Source: Anaerobaca lacustris
Lineage (GTDB): Bacteria; Planctomycetota; Phycisphaerae; Sedimentisphaerales; Anaerobacaceae
Assembly (NCBI RefSeq): GCF_030012215.1
Contig: NZ_JASCXX010000015.1
Location: 62,001-126,000, forward strand
Direction of reading: 5' to 3'
DNA: 64,000 nt
Positions 51,894 to 60,604 of the stretch are shown here, piece by piece. The position numbers and the translations under genes are program-made. How positions within the stretch are numbered: the first letter of the stretch is position 1; every line of letters begins with the position of its first letter. Under the pieces are notes generated by a model. That model was not told the origin of the DNA. It did not search any database and worked only from the letters and a program-made list of their open reading frames with translations.

Positions 51894-53777
51894 CTAACCG
51901 CCCAGGAAATAGTAGTAGTAATACGTATCGCCGAACGGCCCTCTGAGCGCCTCGGTTGCCTCGGCTTTGTCTTTGCCGTGCTGCTGAAGGGCCTGGAAGA
52001 ACTCGTGGAGTCTGATCTTGGTTTCTCTGGGGATCGTCTGTCCGGGCACGTCGATGGGCTGCCTCTTGAGCGTTCTGTTCAGTAGCACGGCTTCGACATG
52101 GTGTCTCGGGTCCTTCGGAGCGGCAACCGGACGCAGCGTATCGACGTTCTGGGCGAACGGGTCGAGCCTCTTGCTCAGCAGCAGCCCGGCCATGCCGTAC
52201 TCATATGCCATGCGATTGGCCGGGTTCTCCGTCAGCAGCAGCATCAGCGCATCGGCGTCACGGACGAAATCCTGCCGAAGCATAATCGACCGCCAGTGCT
52301 GAATCGCGGCGTCCTGCGACAGCTTGGGATCGGCGTCGAGCCGGGCCAGCTCGTCGCGGGCGGTGCGGCCCCAGAAGGGAGCCTTCGCCAAGGCGCCGAG
52401 GAACACCCGGGCCGTGCCGATGTTGCCCTTGATCTTGTTGACTCGGGCAAGGCGATGGAGCAGCAGGGGCCTCTGTCCATAGGTTTCCAGGCAGATCATC
52501 AACGCATTCTCCGCCTGGTTGACGAGCCCCATGTCCACGCACGTGTCAGACTTCTGCCACAGCGCCTCCTGCCTGGTCAGCAGCAGGGCCTCGGACCGCT
52601 GCGGGAAGGCGAACATCTCGTCGCCGAGTCGGCCTTCGTGATACAGCGCTCGGTTGACCGCGTGGCAGACGAGGTAGTGATACGGGTTCTCACGACCGAT
52701 TTCGATGACCTTCGACCACTGTCCGTGATAGGAGAAGTAGTCGGTCTCGAAGAGCGTCTTGACCTTGGGATTGCGATAGAGCAACAGGACGGCGGCGGTG
52801 GCGGCGATCAGCGTTGCCGTTTGGAGGTTTGGGCCGAATCGGCTGCAGGCGGGATCGCCGAGGAGCTTTTCGGCAATCCTGCGGATGGAATCCGGTGCGG
52901 GAGAGGGCTTGGCCTTCTTCCGTGACCGTCGCGAGCCAACCGACCGAAGGAGCATCTGAGCGATCCCCAGAACGAGCAGGGCCACAGGCAGGAACAGAAT
53001 CAGGACCCAGACGGCCTCTCGCATCAACTCCGACGACGTGAGGGTCGAAATCCTCCAAGAGAGCGGCAGCAACTGGAAGTACGCATCGTGTGTGCGCCGC
53101 CCGAACGCGATAACGCCCAGCACGAATGGCACGGCGGCCCCCAAGGCCAGTTGTATCGCGCCGAGGCGGGGCCGGCCCCGGAAGAGTATCTCTACGAGCC
53201 CACATAGCAGGGCGAACAGCAGATAGGGACCTCCGGCCAATGCGTAGAGACCGACTGAGAACGCCAGGAACCACACGCCCGCTCCGATTGGGCCTTTCGG
53301 TGCGAGCTTCAGATAGAGGCACAAGGCCACCAGGGCGGCCAGCACGCCCATCGTCACCGGCAGGTGGAACGTGTACTGCGAGTAGAGGGCCAGCAGGAGC
53401 AGGGGGCCGAGGAACCGCAATCCTCGCCATCGCGGCAGGCCCACGGCCCCGATCGCGTAATCCGTGCACAGGCAGATCAGCCACGCCTGGGCCGTGATGA
53501 CTGCCGCCCCGGCCCACGAGTAGTAGAAGAGCTGCGACAGCAAGGCGGAGGCGTACTCCAGGATTCCCCCCGGGTAGCTGAGAAACCCGGCGAAGAAGTC
53601 CCAGCCCCAATAGAAGACGGGGAAACTGTCGATCAGGCCGGCCCCGTGATAGAGCAGGTGCGGCTCAATCTCGAGGGCGACATACAGGTAGAACGCGACG
53701 AAGAAGACGGCCCATAGCGGCACCGCGATCCTGCGCCGAGGTGCGATTTTCCTTGTCTGGTCTGTGGTTCCCGTCAT
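51894..53777 (-). CDS. large membrane protein with TPR-like soluble tail (DUF6057-like)
   Basis: 627 residues from ATG 53777. About ten hydrophobic helices occupy the first 330 residues ('AVFFVAFYLYVALEIEPHLL'), and the soluble C-terminal half has helical repeats ('MGLVNQAENALMICLETYG', 'LHRLARVNKIKGNIG'). It ends in a tyrosine run 'YYYYYFLGG'. The layout fits the DUF6057 family as I recall it. It pairs with the haem-motif TolB protein downstream. Confidence 0.65.
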   Translation of the reverse strand: MTGTTDQTRKIAPRRRIAVPLWAVFFVAFYLYVALEIEPHLLYHGAGLIDSFPVFYWGWDFFAGFLSYPGGILEYASALLSQLFYYSWAGAAVITAQAWLICLCTDYAIGAVGLPRWRGLRFLGPLLLLALYSQYTFHLPVTMGVLAALVALCLYLKLAPKGPIGAGVWFLAFSVGLYALAGGPYLLFALLCGLVEILFRGRPRLGAIQLALGAAVPFVLGVIAFGRRTHDAYFQLLPLSWRISTLTSSELMREAVWVLILFLPVALLVLGIAQMLLRSVGSRRSRKKAKPSPAPDSIRRIAEKLLGDPACSRFGPNLQTATLIAATAAVLLLYRNPKVKTLFETDYFSYHGQWSKVIEIGRENPYHYLVCHAVNRALYHEGRLGDEMFAFPQRSEALLLTRQEALWQKSDTCVDMGLVNQAENALMICLETYGQRPLLLHRLARVNKIKGNIGTARVFLGALAKAPFWGRTARDELARLDADPKLSQDAAIQHWRSIMLRQDFVRDADALMLLLTENPANRMAYEYGMAGLLLSKRLDPFAQNVDTLRPVAAPKDPRHHVEAVLLNRTLKRQPIDVPGQTIPRETKIRLHEFFQALQQHGKDKAEATEALRGPFGDTYYYYYFLGG

Positions 53778-53893
53778 CGGCGATCTCTCAAGGCGTACTG
53801 CCTCGGTTCGTTTCAAGGCGACCTGAGACTCTTATCGGCAGCTAAACCCAGCCGCTTGCACAGATTATCATAAGCCGTGGCGGTGTGAAGAGC

Positions 53894-55648
53894 CTATCTG
53901 GGGCGTTTGGCTCGCAGCCATGTCTTGAGCTTCGCGGGTGAGAGGGTGTTGAGAACGTCGTCCCTGGTGGCCCAGCCCCGGCCGGCGGTCGCCACGCCGA
54001 AATGCATCAGGCCCAGCCCGGCGGTGCTGTGGGCGTCGGTCCCGATCGCCAGCTTGACGCCCGCTTCGACGGCCCTCTTGCAGTGAACGTCCTTGAGATC
54101 GAGCCGGTACGGATTGGCGTTGACCTCCAGAGCCGTGCCGGTGCGTGCGGCCTGTTCGATCACCGCCGCGATGTCCAGGTCCATCGCCTCCCGCTGGCCG
54201 AGGAGCCGGCCCGTCGGGTGGCCGATGCAGCTCACATAGGGGTTGTCCATCGCCTTGAGCGTCCGCATCGTGACCTTCTCACGTGGGCTGCCCATCCCCG
54301 AGTGGATCGACGCGACGACGTAGTCCAGTTCGGCCAGCAGCTTGTCGTCGAAGTCGAGCGAGCCATCGGCGCCGATATCGACCTCGGCGCCCGCCCAGAG
54401 GGTGATGCCCTTGAGCCCGGCGGCGATCTTGCGGATCTGCTCGATCTGTTTGGCAAGTCGCTTGGGGCTCTGGCCGTTGGCGACGATAGACGATTCGGAG
54501 TGGTCGGTGATGCAGAGGAACGCATAGCCCCGTTGTCGGGCGGCCTCGGCCATTTCCTCGATGCCGTTCCTGCCGTCCGAGGCGACGGTGTGCATGTGGA
54601 AATCGCCTCGGATGTCCTTGATCCGCACCAGTTCGGGCAGAGCGTGCGCGCGGGCGGCCTCGATCTCGCCGCGATCCTCACGCAGCAGCGGCGCGACGGG
54701 GTCCAGGCCCAGCCTCTCGTAGATCTCCTCTTCCGTTGCGCCCGCCAGTTGCGTGTCCCCGTCGAACAGGCCATACTCGTTGAGCTTGAGCTTGCCCTTG
54801 ACGGCGATCTCCCGCAGGCGGACGTTGTGCTGTTTGGAGCCGGTGAAGTACTGAAGCGCCGCCCCGAAGCTCTCGGCCGGAACGACGCGTACGTCCACCT
54901 GCACCGGCGTCGTCTCGGTCTGGATGATGGCCGAGCCCTTCGTGTCGCCGGCCGCCAGCACCCGCTCGACGAAGGACGCCTGCGTGAACGATTCGATGAT
55001 CTGACCGGGGCTTGTTTCGGATTTCCCGCTGCCTCTGCTCGCGGCGACGAGGATATCGATGTCGCCGATGGTCTCGGCCCGTCGGCGGAGCGACCCGGCC
55101 GGTTCGATCCGCTCGACGCCCGGCAACTCGTGCAGACAGGCGACGACCATCTCGGCGGCCTCCATCGCCTGATCCAGCCGGATGCGGCCCGTCGATTTCT
55201 CCAGAAACTCGATCCCGCGCGCGATGGCGGCCGCCCTCTTCTCGCCGAAGCCCGGCAGCGTCGCCAGCGTTCCGTTCTCAATGGCCTTCTTCAGGTCGCC
55301 GACGCCCTCGACGCCCAGCCCTTCATAGACCGCCTTGACCCCCTTCGGGCCCATGCCGGGGATGTGGAGCAACTCCAGCAGTGATGGGGGGATCCGCTCC
55401 AGAAGCTCCTCATGCGCCGCGACCCGGCCGCTCTCGACGAACTCGCGGATCTTGGCCAGGCTCGATTTGCCGATGCCCGGCGTCTTGGCCAGCCGGCCGT
55501 CTTCCAGCAGCACGCCCACGTCGGCGGGCAATTCACTGAGGGCACGGGAGACCTTGCGGTAGCTGTTGATGCGGAAGGGGTCCTCCCCAAGAATCTCCAT
55601 GATGTCGGCCATCTGCTCGAAGATCGCGCTGAGTATCGCGTTTCTCAT
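53894..55648 (-). CDS. polX: DNA polymerase X family protein (PolX)
   Basis: 584 residues. The N-terminal half has helix-hairpin-helix motifs ('LAKTPGIGKSSLAKI', 'LHIPGMGPKGVKAVY') and the polymerase site 'AGSLRRRAETIGDIDILVA'. The C-terminal PHP domain has 'GDFHMHTVASDGRNGIEEM', 'ITDHSES' and 'IGTDAHST', giving a 3'-5' exonuclease. It acts in base-excision repair. A promoter directly abuts its start. Confidence 0.95.
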   Translation of the reverse strand: MRNAILSAIFEQMADIMEILGEDPFRINSYRKVSRALSELPADVGVLLEDGRLAKTPGIGKSSLAKIREFVESGRVAAHEELLERIPPSLLELLHIPGMGPKGVKAVYEGLGVEGVGDLKKAIENGTLATLPGFGEKRAAAIARGIEFLEKSTGRIRLDQAMEAAEMVVACLHELPGVERIEPAGSLRRRAETIGDIDILVAASRGSGKSETSPGQIIESFTQASFVERVLAAGDTKGSAIIQTETTPVQVDVRVVPAESFGAALQYFTGSKQHNVRLREIAVKGKLKLNEYGLFDGDTQLAGATEEEIYERLGLDPVAPLLREDRGEIEAARAHALPELVRIKDIRGDFHMHTVASDGRNGIEEMAEAARQRGYAFLCITDHSESSIVANGQSPKRLAKQIEQIRKIAAGLKGITLWAGAEVDIGADGSLDFDDKLLAELDYVVASIHSGMGSPREKVTMRTLKAMDNPYVSCIGHPTGRLLGQREAMDLDIAAVIEQAARTGTALEVNANPYRLDLKDVHCKRAVEAGVKLAIGTDAHSTAGLGLMHFGVATAGRGWATRDDVLNTLSPAKLKTWLRAKRPR

Positions 55649-55655
55649 GGCAGTG

Positions 55656-55685
55656 ATTATACTGGTCTTGTCACGATTCGTTCAA
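55656..55685 (-). promoter_or_regulatory. sigma70-type promoter of polX, leaderless arrangement
   Basis: On the minus strand TTGAAC (55685-55680), an 18-bp spacer and perfect TATAAT (55661-55656). Only seven bases separate the -10 box from the ATG (55648), so the transcript should begin at or next to the A of the start codon. Confidence 0.6.
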
Positions 55686-55696
55686 GGAGCGTTCTC

Positions 55697-56275
55697 GTGG
55701 GCAGGACGGGCTGCGACATCCGCATCGGCACCTCCGGCTGGCACTACGACCACTGGCGGGGGCGGTTCTATCCTGAGAAGCTGCCCAAGAATCGGTGGCT
55801 CGAACATTACGCCCAGCACTTCGACACCGTTGAGATCAACAACACGTTCTATCACCTGCCCAAAGAGCACACGGTGGTGAACTGGCACGACACGGCCCCG
55901 GCGCACTTTCTGTATGCCGTCAAGGCCAGTCGCTACATCACTCACGTCAAGAAGCTCAACGATCCATCCGAGTCGCTGGACCGCTTTTTCGGTCTGGCCG
56001 ATCTGCTGAACCGGCGCACGGTGGGTTTTTGCGTCCACGACATGGCGGAGACGGCATCACCTCGGGTCGTCACCGGCGACAAGGTCTACGTCCGCTTCCA
56101 CGGGACGACCGGCCGCTACGGCGGCAACTACACGGACGCCATGCTCGCCGAATGGGCCGACTGGCTCATCGCCCAAGCCAAGAGCGTCAAGGCCATCTAC
56201 GTCTACTTCAACAACGATCTCGAGGGCTACGCCGTCTGCAACGCCGGGACACCACAGGACCTCTTGACGGATTGA
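55697..56275 (+). CDS. shortened DUF72 family protein
   Basis: 192 residues from GTG 55697, which has AAGGAG at 55684-55689. The N-terminal half is normal for DUF72 ('IRIGTSGWHYDHWRGRFYP', 'FDTVEINNTFYHLP', 'FLYAVKASRYITH'). After 'FFGLADLL' it runs directly into 'NRRTVGFCVHDM', whereas family members have about 55 more residues there (a 'FQLPP...EFR' segment). So it is either an in-frame internal deletion or a degenerate gene. The overall fold may be broken. The upstream open frame runs through polX and is ignored. Confidence 0.75.
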   Translation: MGRTGCDIRIGTSGWHYDHWRGRFYPEKLPKNRWLEHYAQHFDTVEINNTFYHLPKEHTVVNWHDTAPAHFLYAVKASRYITHVKKLNDPSESLDRFFGLADLLNRRTVGFCVHDMAETASPRVVTGDKVYVRFHGTTGRYGGNYTDAMLAEWADWLIAQAKSVKAIYVYFNNDLEGYAVCNAGTPQDLLTD

Positions 56276-56286
56276 GGATTTCGGTG

Positions 56287-56315
56287 TTGAGCGGCGAGCG
56301 GGCGAATTGTATACT
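56287..56315 (+). promoter_or_regulatory. sigma70-type promoter of the second ECF sigma gene
   Basis: TTGAGC (56287-56292), a 17-bp spacer and TATACT (56310-56315), 27 bp upstream of the start. Good match on both boxes. Confidence 0.6.
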
Positions 56316-56342
56316 GGAGGCGGGTTTTGCGGCGTGGAAACC

Positions 56343-56969
56343 ATGCAGAAAAACATACGGGCGATAGAACACAAAGCCGGTTCGGCGCATCAGAAGGATC
56401 AGCAGGTGGTTCCTTTGCGTGGCCGGCCGACCTCCGACGACGACCATTGCGGTCTCGTGCAGCGTTTGCGGCATGGTGACCGGGCGGCTGCGGAGATCCT
56501 GGTCGAGCAGTACCACGAGCGGGTTTACGTGTTCATGCGGTCTATGGGGCACGACCGCCAGACCAGCGAAGACCTGACGCAGGAGACGTTCATGCAGGCC
56601 TGGCGTCATATCGGCCAGTTGCGGGAGGATCGGGCCCTTGCGGCCTGGTTGTTCCGGATCGCCGGGAACGTCTCTCGCCTGTACTGGCGAAGGCACAGGC
56701 ACGCCGGGCCCGTCAACATCGACGATGTCGAGCCGGCCCAGGATGAGGCCGATGGGGCCCAGCGGGCCGGCGACCGGGAACTGTTCGCGGGCTTGCACCA
56801 CGCGGTCGGGAGGCTGCCGTGGAAGCTCCGGCAGGCCGTCGTGTTGCACTATATGGACCAATTGACGATTGCCGAGGCGGCCGAGGCGGCCCAGGTCCGA
56901 CAAGGGACGCTCAAGAGTCGCCTGAACAGGGCCCTCGAATCCCTGCGAAAGGAGATCGTCAGAGAATAG
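56343..56969 (+). CDS. ECF RNA polymerase sigma factor
   Basis: 208 residues from ATG 56343. Region 2 has 'LVEQYHERVYVFMRSMG' and 'TSEDLTQETFMQAWRH'; region 4 has 'LPWKLRQAVVLHYMDQL' and 'AAQVRQGTLKSRLNRAL'. A promoter lies just upstream. The next gene encodes a single-pass membrane protein that could be its anti-sigma partner. Confidence 0.93.
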   Translation: MQKNIRAIEHKAGSAHQKDQQVVPLRGRPTSDDDHCGLVQRLRHGDRAAAEILVEQYHERVYVFMRSMGHDRQTSEDLTQETFMQAWRHIGQLREDRALAAWLFRIAGNVSRLYWRRHRHAGPVNIDDVEPAQDEADGAQRAGDRELFAGLHHAVGRLPWKLRQAVVLHYMDQLTIAEAAEAAQVRQGTLKSRLNRALESLRKEIVRE

Positions 56970-57016
56970 GCCAAAGAGGTGGCTGCATTCACCCGGATCA
57001 CTGGCAGGGGCGACGT

Positions 57017-57565
57017 ATGACGACCGATAGAGAGCGAATCGAGGAGTTGCTCAGAGCCTTCCCGAAACGGGGGTTGGAGCTGGTCCGTCCCGGCTTGGTG
57101 CAGCAGATCAAGGATCGCATCCCTCACAGACTGATTGCCCATCGGATGGACGGCATCAACATCATCGTGGACCTGCGAATCAGCCGAATCACGGCCGCCG
57201 CGGTCATTGTCCTGGCCCTGGTCCTCGTCGGGGGGCTGTTCGGTGGGCGGGAAGCCCTCAGCAGGCGGATGCTCCAGGACGGAAAGGTCTACCTCAGATA
57301 CGCCCTGGCCGGAGAGAAGGCCTCACGCAGCGACATTCTGGCCGAGTTGCTGAACTTGCGCGAGAGCCTCATCGCGCAGGGGCGAGAGGTGGTCTACTAC
57401 GGTGACCGGACGAACCTGAGCGACCCGCATGTGGTCCTGATGCACTGGAAGCTGGATGATGAGGATCGGTACGGGGTCATTCTGGGCGACTTGTCGGCTC
57501 GGACGGTCAGCGGCAAGACGTTGATCCGACTCCAGGCCTATATGCTCAAGGAGCAGCGCAAGTGA
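57017..57565 (+). CDS. single-pass membrane protein, possible anti-sigma factor
   Basis: 182 residues from ATG 57017. Residues 1-55 are cytoplasmic ('TTDRERIEELLRAFPKRG'), then one helix ('AAAVIVLALVLVGGLFGG'), then an extracytoplasmic part. The position after an ECF gene and the topology fit an anti-sigma factor, but no anti-sigma motif is seen. Confidence 0.65.
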   Translation: MTTDRERIEELLRAFPKRGLELVRPGLVQQIKDRIPHRLIAHRMDGINIIVDLRISRITAAAVIVLALVLVGGLFGGREALSRRMLQDGKVYLRYALAGEKASRSDILAELLNLRESLIAQGREVVYYGDRTNLSDPHVVLMHWKLDDEDRYGVILGDLSARTVSGKTLIRLQAYMLKEQRK

Positions 57566-57592
57566 GTTCTGTGCACGCACCCGACGAAGGGG

Positions 57593-57621
57593 TTGCTTCT
57601 CCACCGCACCGTTGGTACAAT
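57593..57621 (+). promoter_or_regulatory. promoter of the pseudopilin-like gene
   Basis: TTGCTT (57593-57598), a 17-bp spacer and TACAAT (57616-57621), giving a leader of about 50 nt. Confidence 0.5.
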
Positions 57622-57679
57622 AACGAGAGGTTCTGTGAAGGACGGGGGTATTGGACCGGTTTGTTGTAAGGGGCCTGTC

Positions 57680-58474
57680 ATGCGTAAACGCAGCGGATTC
57701 ACACTGATCGAGTTGCTCGTGGTTATCGCGATTATCGCCCTGCTGATGGCGATTCTCATGCCGGCCCTGTCGCGAGTCAGGAAGCAGGCCCAGTCCGTCG
57801 CCTGCATGGCCCGGCTCAAGAGCTGGGGCCTGATATTCAAGTTCTATTCCGATGACTACAACGGCAGCTTCAATCCTGGCTGGGGCGTTGGCGAGACGAC
57901 CCTGTGGCAGAATGCGCTGCGTCCCTATTACAAGGACCAATGGCAGTTGCTGCTGTGCCCGACGGCGACCCGAATCGACCAGTTCGGCCAGGAAGGCACC
58001 TTCATGGCCCAGACGCGCACGCTGGCCACGCCGGGCGGAGGGTCACAAGAGTATGCCTTCAGTTACGGTATCAACAGTTGGACCAACCATATGAAGGCCG
58101 ACCGGGGCGATCGCAGCGTGGAGTGGTTCTGGAAGACAACCGAACAGACCGGTCAGTACAATATCCCCGTGTTTGCCGATTCCACGTGGCACGACGCCTG
58201 GCCCCGGCATACCGACGCCCCGATTCAGTTCCCATGGGATTTTGGCGGCGGCGACACGGGCACGACGGGCGAGATCAACCACTTCGCTATCGATCGGCAC
58301 AACGGTTGGGTGAATTTCCTGTTTATGGACTGGTCGGTCCGGCGCGTGGGTCTTAAGGAGATCTGGACGCTCAAGTGGCACAAGGCGTTCGACGTGAACG
58401 GGCCGTACACCCGAGCCGGTGGGATGCAGCCGTCGGACTGGCCGGCATGGCTGGTCAAGTACAAGGAGTATTGA
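57680..58474 (+). CDS. type II secretion pseudopilin-like protein
   Basis: 264 residues from ATG 57680 with AAGGGG upstream. The N-terminus 'KRSGFTLIELLVVIAIIALL' is a prepilin leader with the G-F-T-L-I-E cleavage motif and hydrophobic stalk. The outer domain has 'HFAIDRHNGWVNFLFMDWS', a planctomycete-type pseudopilin motif. Such proteins are abundant in planctomycetes and probably form surface or secretion fibres. Confidence 0.88.
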   Translation: MRKRSGFTLIELLVVIAIIALLMAILMPALSRVRKQAQSVACMARLKSWGLIFKFYSDDYNGSFNPGWGVGETTLWQNALRPYYKDQWQLLLCPTATRIDQFGQEGTFMAQTRTLATPGGGSQEYAFSYGINSWTNHMKADRGDRSVEWFWKTTEQTGQYNIPVFADSTWHDAWPRHTDAPIQFPWDFGGGDTGTTGEINHFAIDRHNGWVNFLFMDWSVRRVGLKEIWTLKWHKAFDVNGPYTRAGGMQPSDWPAWLVKYKEY

Positions 58475-58483
58475 CCGCGTGAG

Positions 58484-59062
58484 TCAGTAGATGATCGCGG
58501 TGACTTCCTCGATTCTGCCGATCACTTCCGCTGCGTCGGATGGGTTGGAGACGTATCCGTCAAAACCTTTCTGGATCAGGGCGGCCGCTTCCGGCTCGCT
58601 CAACTGGTTGGCCAGGGCGATCAGCTTGATCGTCGCGTACTCCTCATTGTCGCGAATGCTCCGGCAGATGCCGCCTGCGTCGATGCCGTTGGCCAGCAGA
58701 TTGATGAGGACGACGTGGGGCGTGAATCGCTGAATGGCGGCCCCGGTTTCGAACGTGGTGCCGGCGGCACGGACCTCGTAGCTGTCCTTCGCAGTGAGAC
58801 CACCGACCAGTGCGGCCCTGCTGTGCTCGTCGCTGTCGATGACCAGGACCCGGAGCTTGCCGACGGACAGCGTCCCGGTCGGCATGTTGTGGGCCTTCAT
58901 AAAACGGACCAGCTCACTGAGCGGGATGCGGCGGTCCTTGCTGCCCGGGATGCGATAGCCCTTGAGCTGTCCGGAGTCGAACCACTTGGAAACCGTTCGC
59001 GGCGCGACGTTGCAGATCTTCGCCACGTCTCCGGTCGTCAGGACATTCTTGCCTTTTGCCAT
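58484..59062 (-). CDS. helix-turn-helix protein fused to a degenerate receiver domain
   Basis: 192 residues from ATG 59062. Residues 1-58 form an excisionase/MerR-like winged helix ('LTTGDVAKICNVAPRTVSKW', 'GYRIPGSKDRRIPLSELV'). Residues 70-190 form a response-regulator receiver with the acidic pair near 'VLVIDSDEHSR', but the phosphorylation site reads 'VVLINLLANG' with Asn121 instead of Asp, and the usual Lys near the end is Asn ('GFDGYVSNPSD'). It should not be phosphorylated in the standard way. It is divergent from the DegT gene. Confidence 0.8.
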   Translation of the reverse strand: MAKGKNVLTTGDVAKICNVAPRTVSKWFDSGQLKGYRIPGSKDRRIPLSELVRFMKAHNMPTGTLSVGKLRVLVIDSDEHSRAALVGGLTAKDSYEVRAAGTTFETGAAIQRFTPHVVLINLLANGIDAGGICRSIRDNEEYATIKLIALANQLSEPEAAALIQKGFDGYVSNPSDAAEVIGRIEEVTAIIY

Positions 59063-59328
59063 CGTTGCCATTCCTGAATCAAGGTCCTTGTGCCGCCATC
59101 TTCTTCGGCGAGCGGAGCGATGGGGTTTACCCGAGAGTCTCCAAGCCCGCCTGGGACCGCCGTTATCGCGGATTCCAGTGTTCGATGGTCCCATAAGCCG
59201 CGAGCCCGTCCGACGGGGTCAGGGTCGGTGAGCAGGGGTCGCGCGGGTGAAGATTTGCTGGGACGAGGGTGGAATGGCCCTGCTATAGAATCTGCACAGA
59301 CACGGCATCGGCGGAAGAGCAAATTGCA

Positions 59329-59357
59329 TTGGACCTGGCGTGCGGGCCGATTAGAAT
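59329..59357 (+). promoter_or_regulatory. sigma70-type promoter of the DegT aminotransferase gene
   Basis: TTGGAC (59329-59334), a 17-bp spacer and TAGAAT (59352-59357), giving a leader of about 30 nt. The rest of the 331-bp divergent intergenic region (59063-59393) shows nothing clear; an additional TATAGAAT lies near 59284. Confidence 0.6.
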
Positions 59358-59393
59358 GTGTTGTCACGATCGACCCGTACACAGGAGCGCAGG

Positions 59394-60518
59394 ATGCAGA
59401 TCTACTTGTCTCGGCCCGACATCACGGAGAAGGAAATCGCCGGCGTCGTAGCGGTGCTGCGCAGTCCAAACCTGTCGCTGGGGCCCAAGCTGACCGAGTT
59501 CGAAGGCGCGCTGACCCGCTACGTCGGGCGGCGTCGGGCGGTGGCGGTCAACAGCGGCACCAGCGGGCTGTTCCTGAGCCTGCTGGCCTTGGGAATCGGT
59601 GCCGGCGATGAGGTGATTACCACGCCGTTTTCGTTCGTCGCTTCAGCGACGTCGATCATGATGACGGGGGCCCGGCCGGTCTTCGTCGATATCGATCCGG
59701 TGAGCCTGAATCTGCATCCGGACGCGATCGAGGCGGCCATTACGCCGCGTACGCGGGCGATTGTCCCGGTGGAGGTGTTCGGCAACCCCGCCGGCTTCGA
59801 TGCGGTCTGCGAGATCGCCGAGCGGCATGGCCTGTCTGTCGTCGAGGACAGTTGCGAGGCCCTGGGCTCGGCCCTGCACGGCCGAAGGGCCGGGACGTTC
59901 GGCACACTGAGCGTCTTCGGCTTCTATCCCAACAAGCAGATCACCACCGGGGAGGGCGGGGCCATCCTGACCGACGACGAGGCCCTGGTCGACCGGTGCG
60001 TCTCGCTTCGCAACCAGGGCCGCAGCGCCGCCGACCGGTGGCTGCTCCACGAGCGCCTCGGCTACAACTTCCGACTCAGTGACATCAACTGCGCGCTGGG
60101 CCTGGCCCAACTGGCGCGGATCGACGAGATCAAGGCTGCTCGGGCGCACGTGGCCCGCTGGTACCAAGAGATGCTGGCTGACGAGGACCGCTTGATCGTG
60201 CCGGCGGCGCCCGACGGCGTGGAGTTGAGTTGGTTCGTCTTCGTCGTTCGATTGGCCGAGTCCTTCAGCCCCGACGATCGCGACCGTCTGCTCGACGAGA
60301 TGCGCCGCCAGAAGATCCAGGTGAGCAACTACTTCCCCCCGATCCATTTGCAGCCGTTCATCGCCGCCCGCTACGGTTACGGCCCGGGCGATTTTCCCGT
60401 CTGCGAGCAGGTGGCCGCGCGGACGGTGGCCCTGCCGTTTCACACCCAGTTGAGCGAAGAGGACGTGGCCTTTGTCTGCGGCGTCCTGCGGGGCGTTCTC
60501 GACACGCTCCACCGCTGA
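59394..60518 (+). CDS. DegT/DnrJ/EryC1/StrS-family aminotransferase
   Basis: 374 residues from ATG 59394, with AGGAG at 59383-59387. 'SGTSGLFLSLLALG' and 'VEDSCEALGS' form the PLP site and the Lys in 'GFYPNKQITTGEGG' binds PLP. Family members transaminate keto-sugars for surface glycans or antibiotics. It is separate from the glycan cluster at the left of the window. The sugar is unknown. Confidence 0.92.
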   Translation: MQIYLSRPDITEKEIAGVVAVLRSPNLSLGPKLTEFEGALTRYVGRRRAVAVNSGTSGLFLSLLALGIGAGDEVITTPFSFVASATSIMMTGARPVFVDIDPVSLNLHPDAIEAAITPRTRAIVPVEVFGNPAGFDAVCEIAERHGLSVVEDSCEALGSALHGRRAGTFGTLSVFGFYPNKQITTGEGGAILTDDEALVDRCVSLRNQGRSAADRWLLHERLGYNFRLSDINCALGLAQLARIDEIKAARAHVARWYQEMLADEDRLIVPAAPDGVELSWFVFVVRLAESFSPDDRDRLLDEMRRQKIQVSNYFPPIHLQPFIAARYGYGPGDFPVCEQVAARTVALPFHTQLSEEDVAFVCGVLRGVLDTLHR

Positions 60519-60604
60519 GTCCGGCACCCTGCAAAGGCCGTTTTCCCGTTTGCATTTCAGCCGTTTCATTCCCACAATTTACGTAGAGACGGATACACGC
60601 AACA

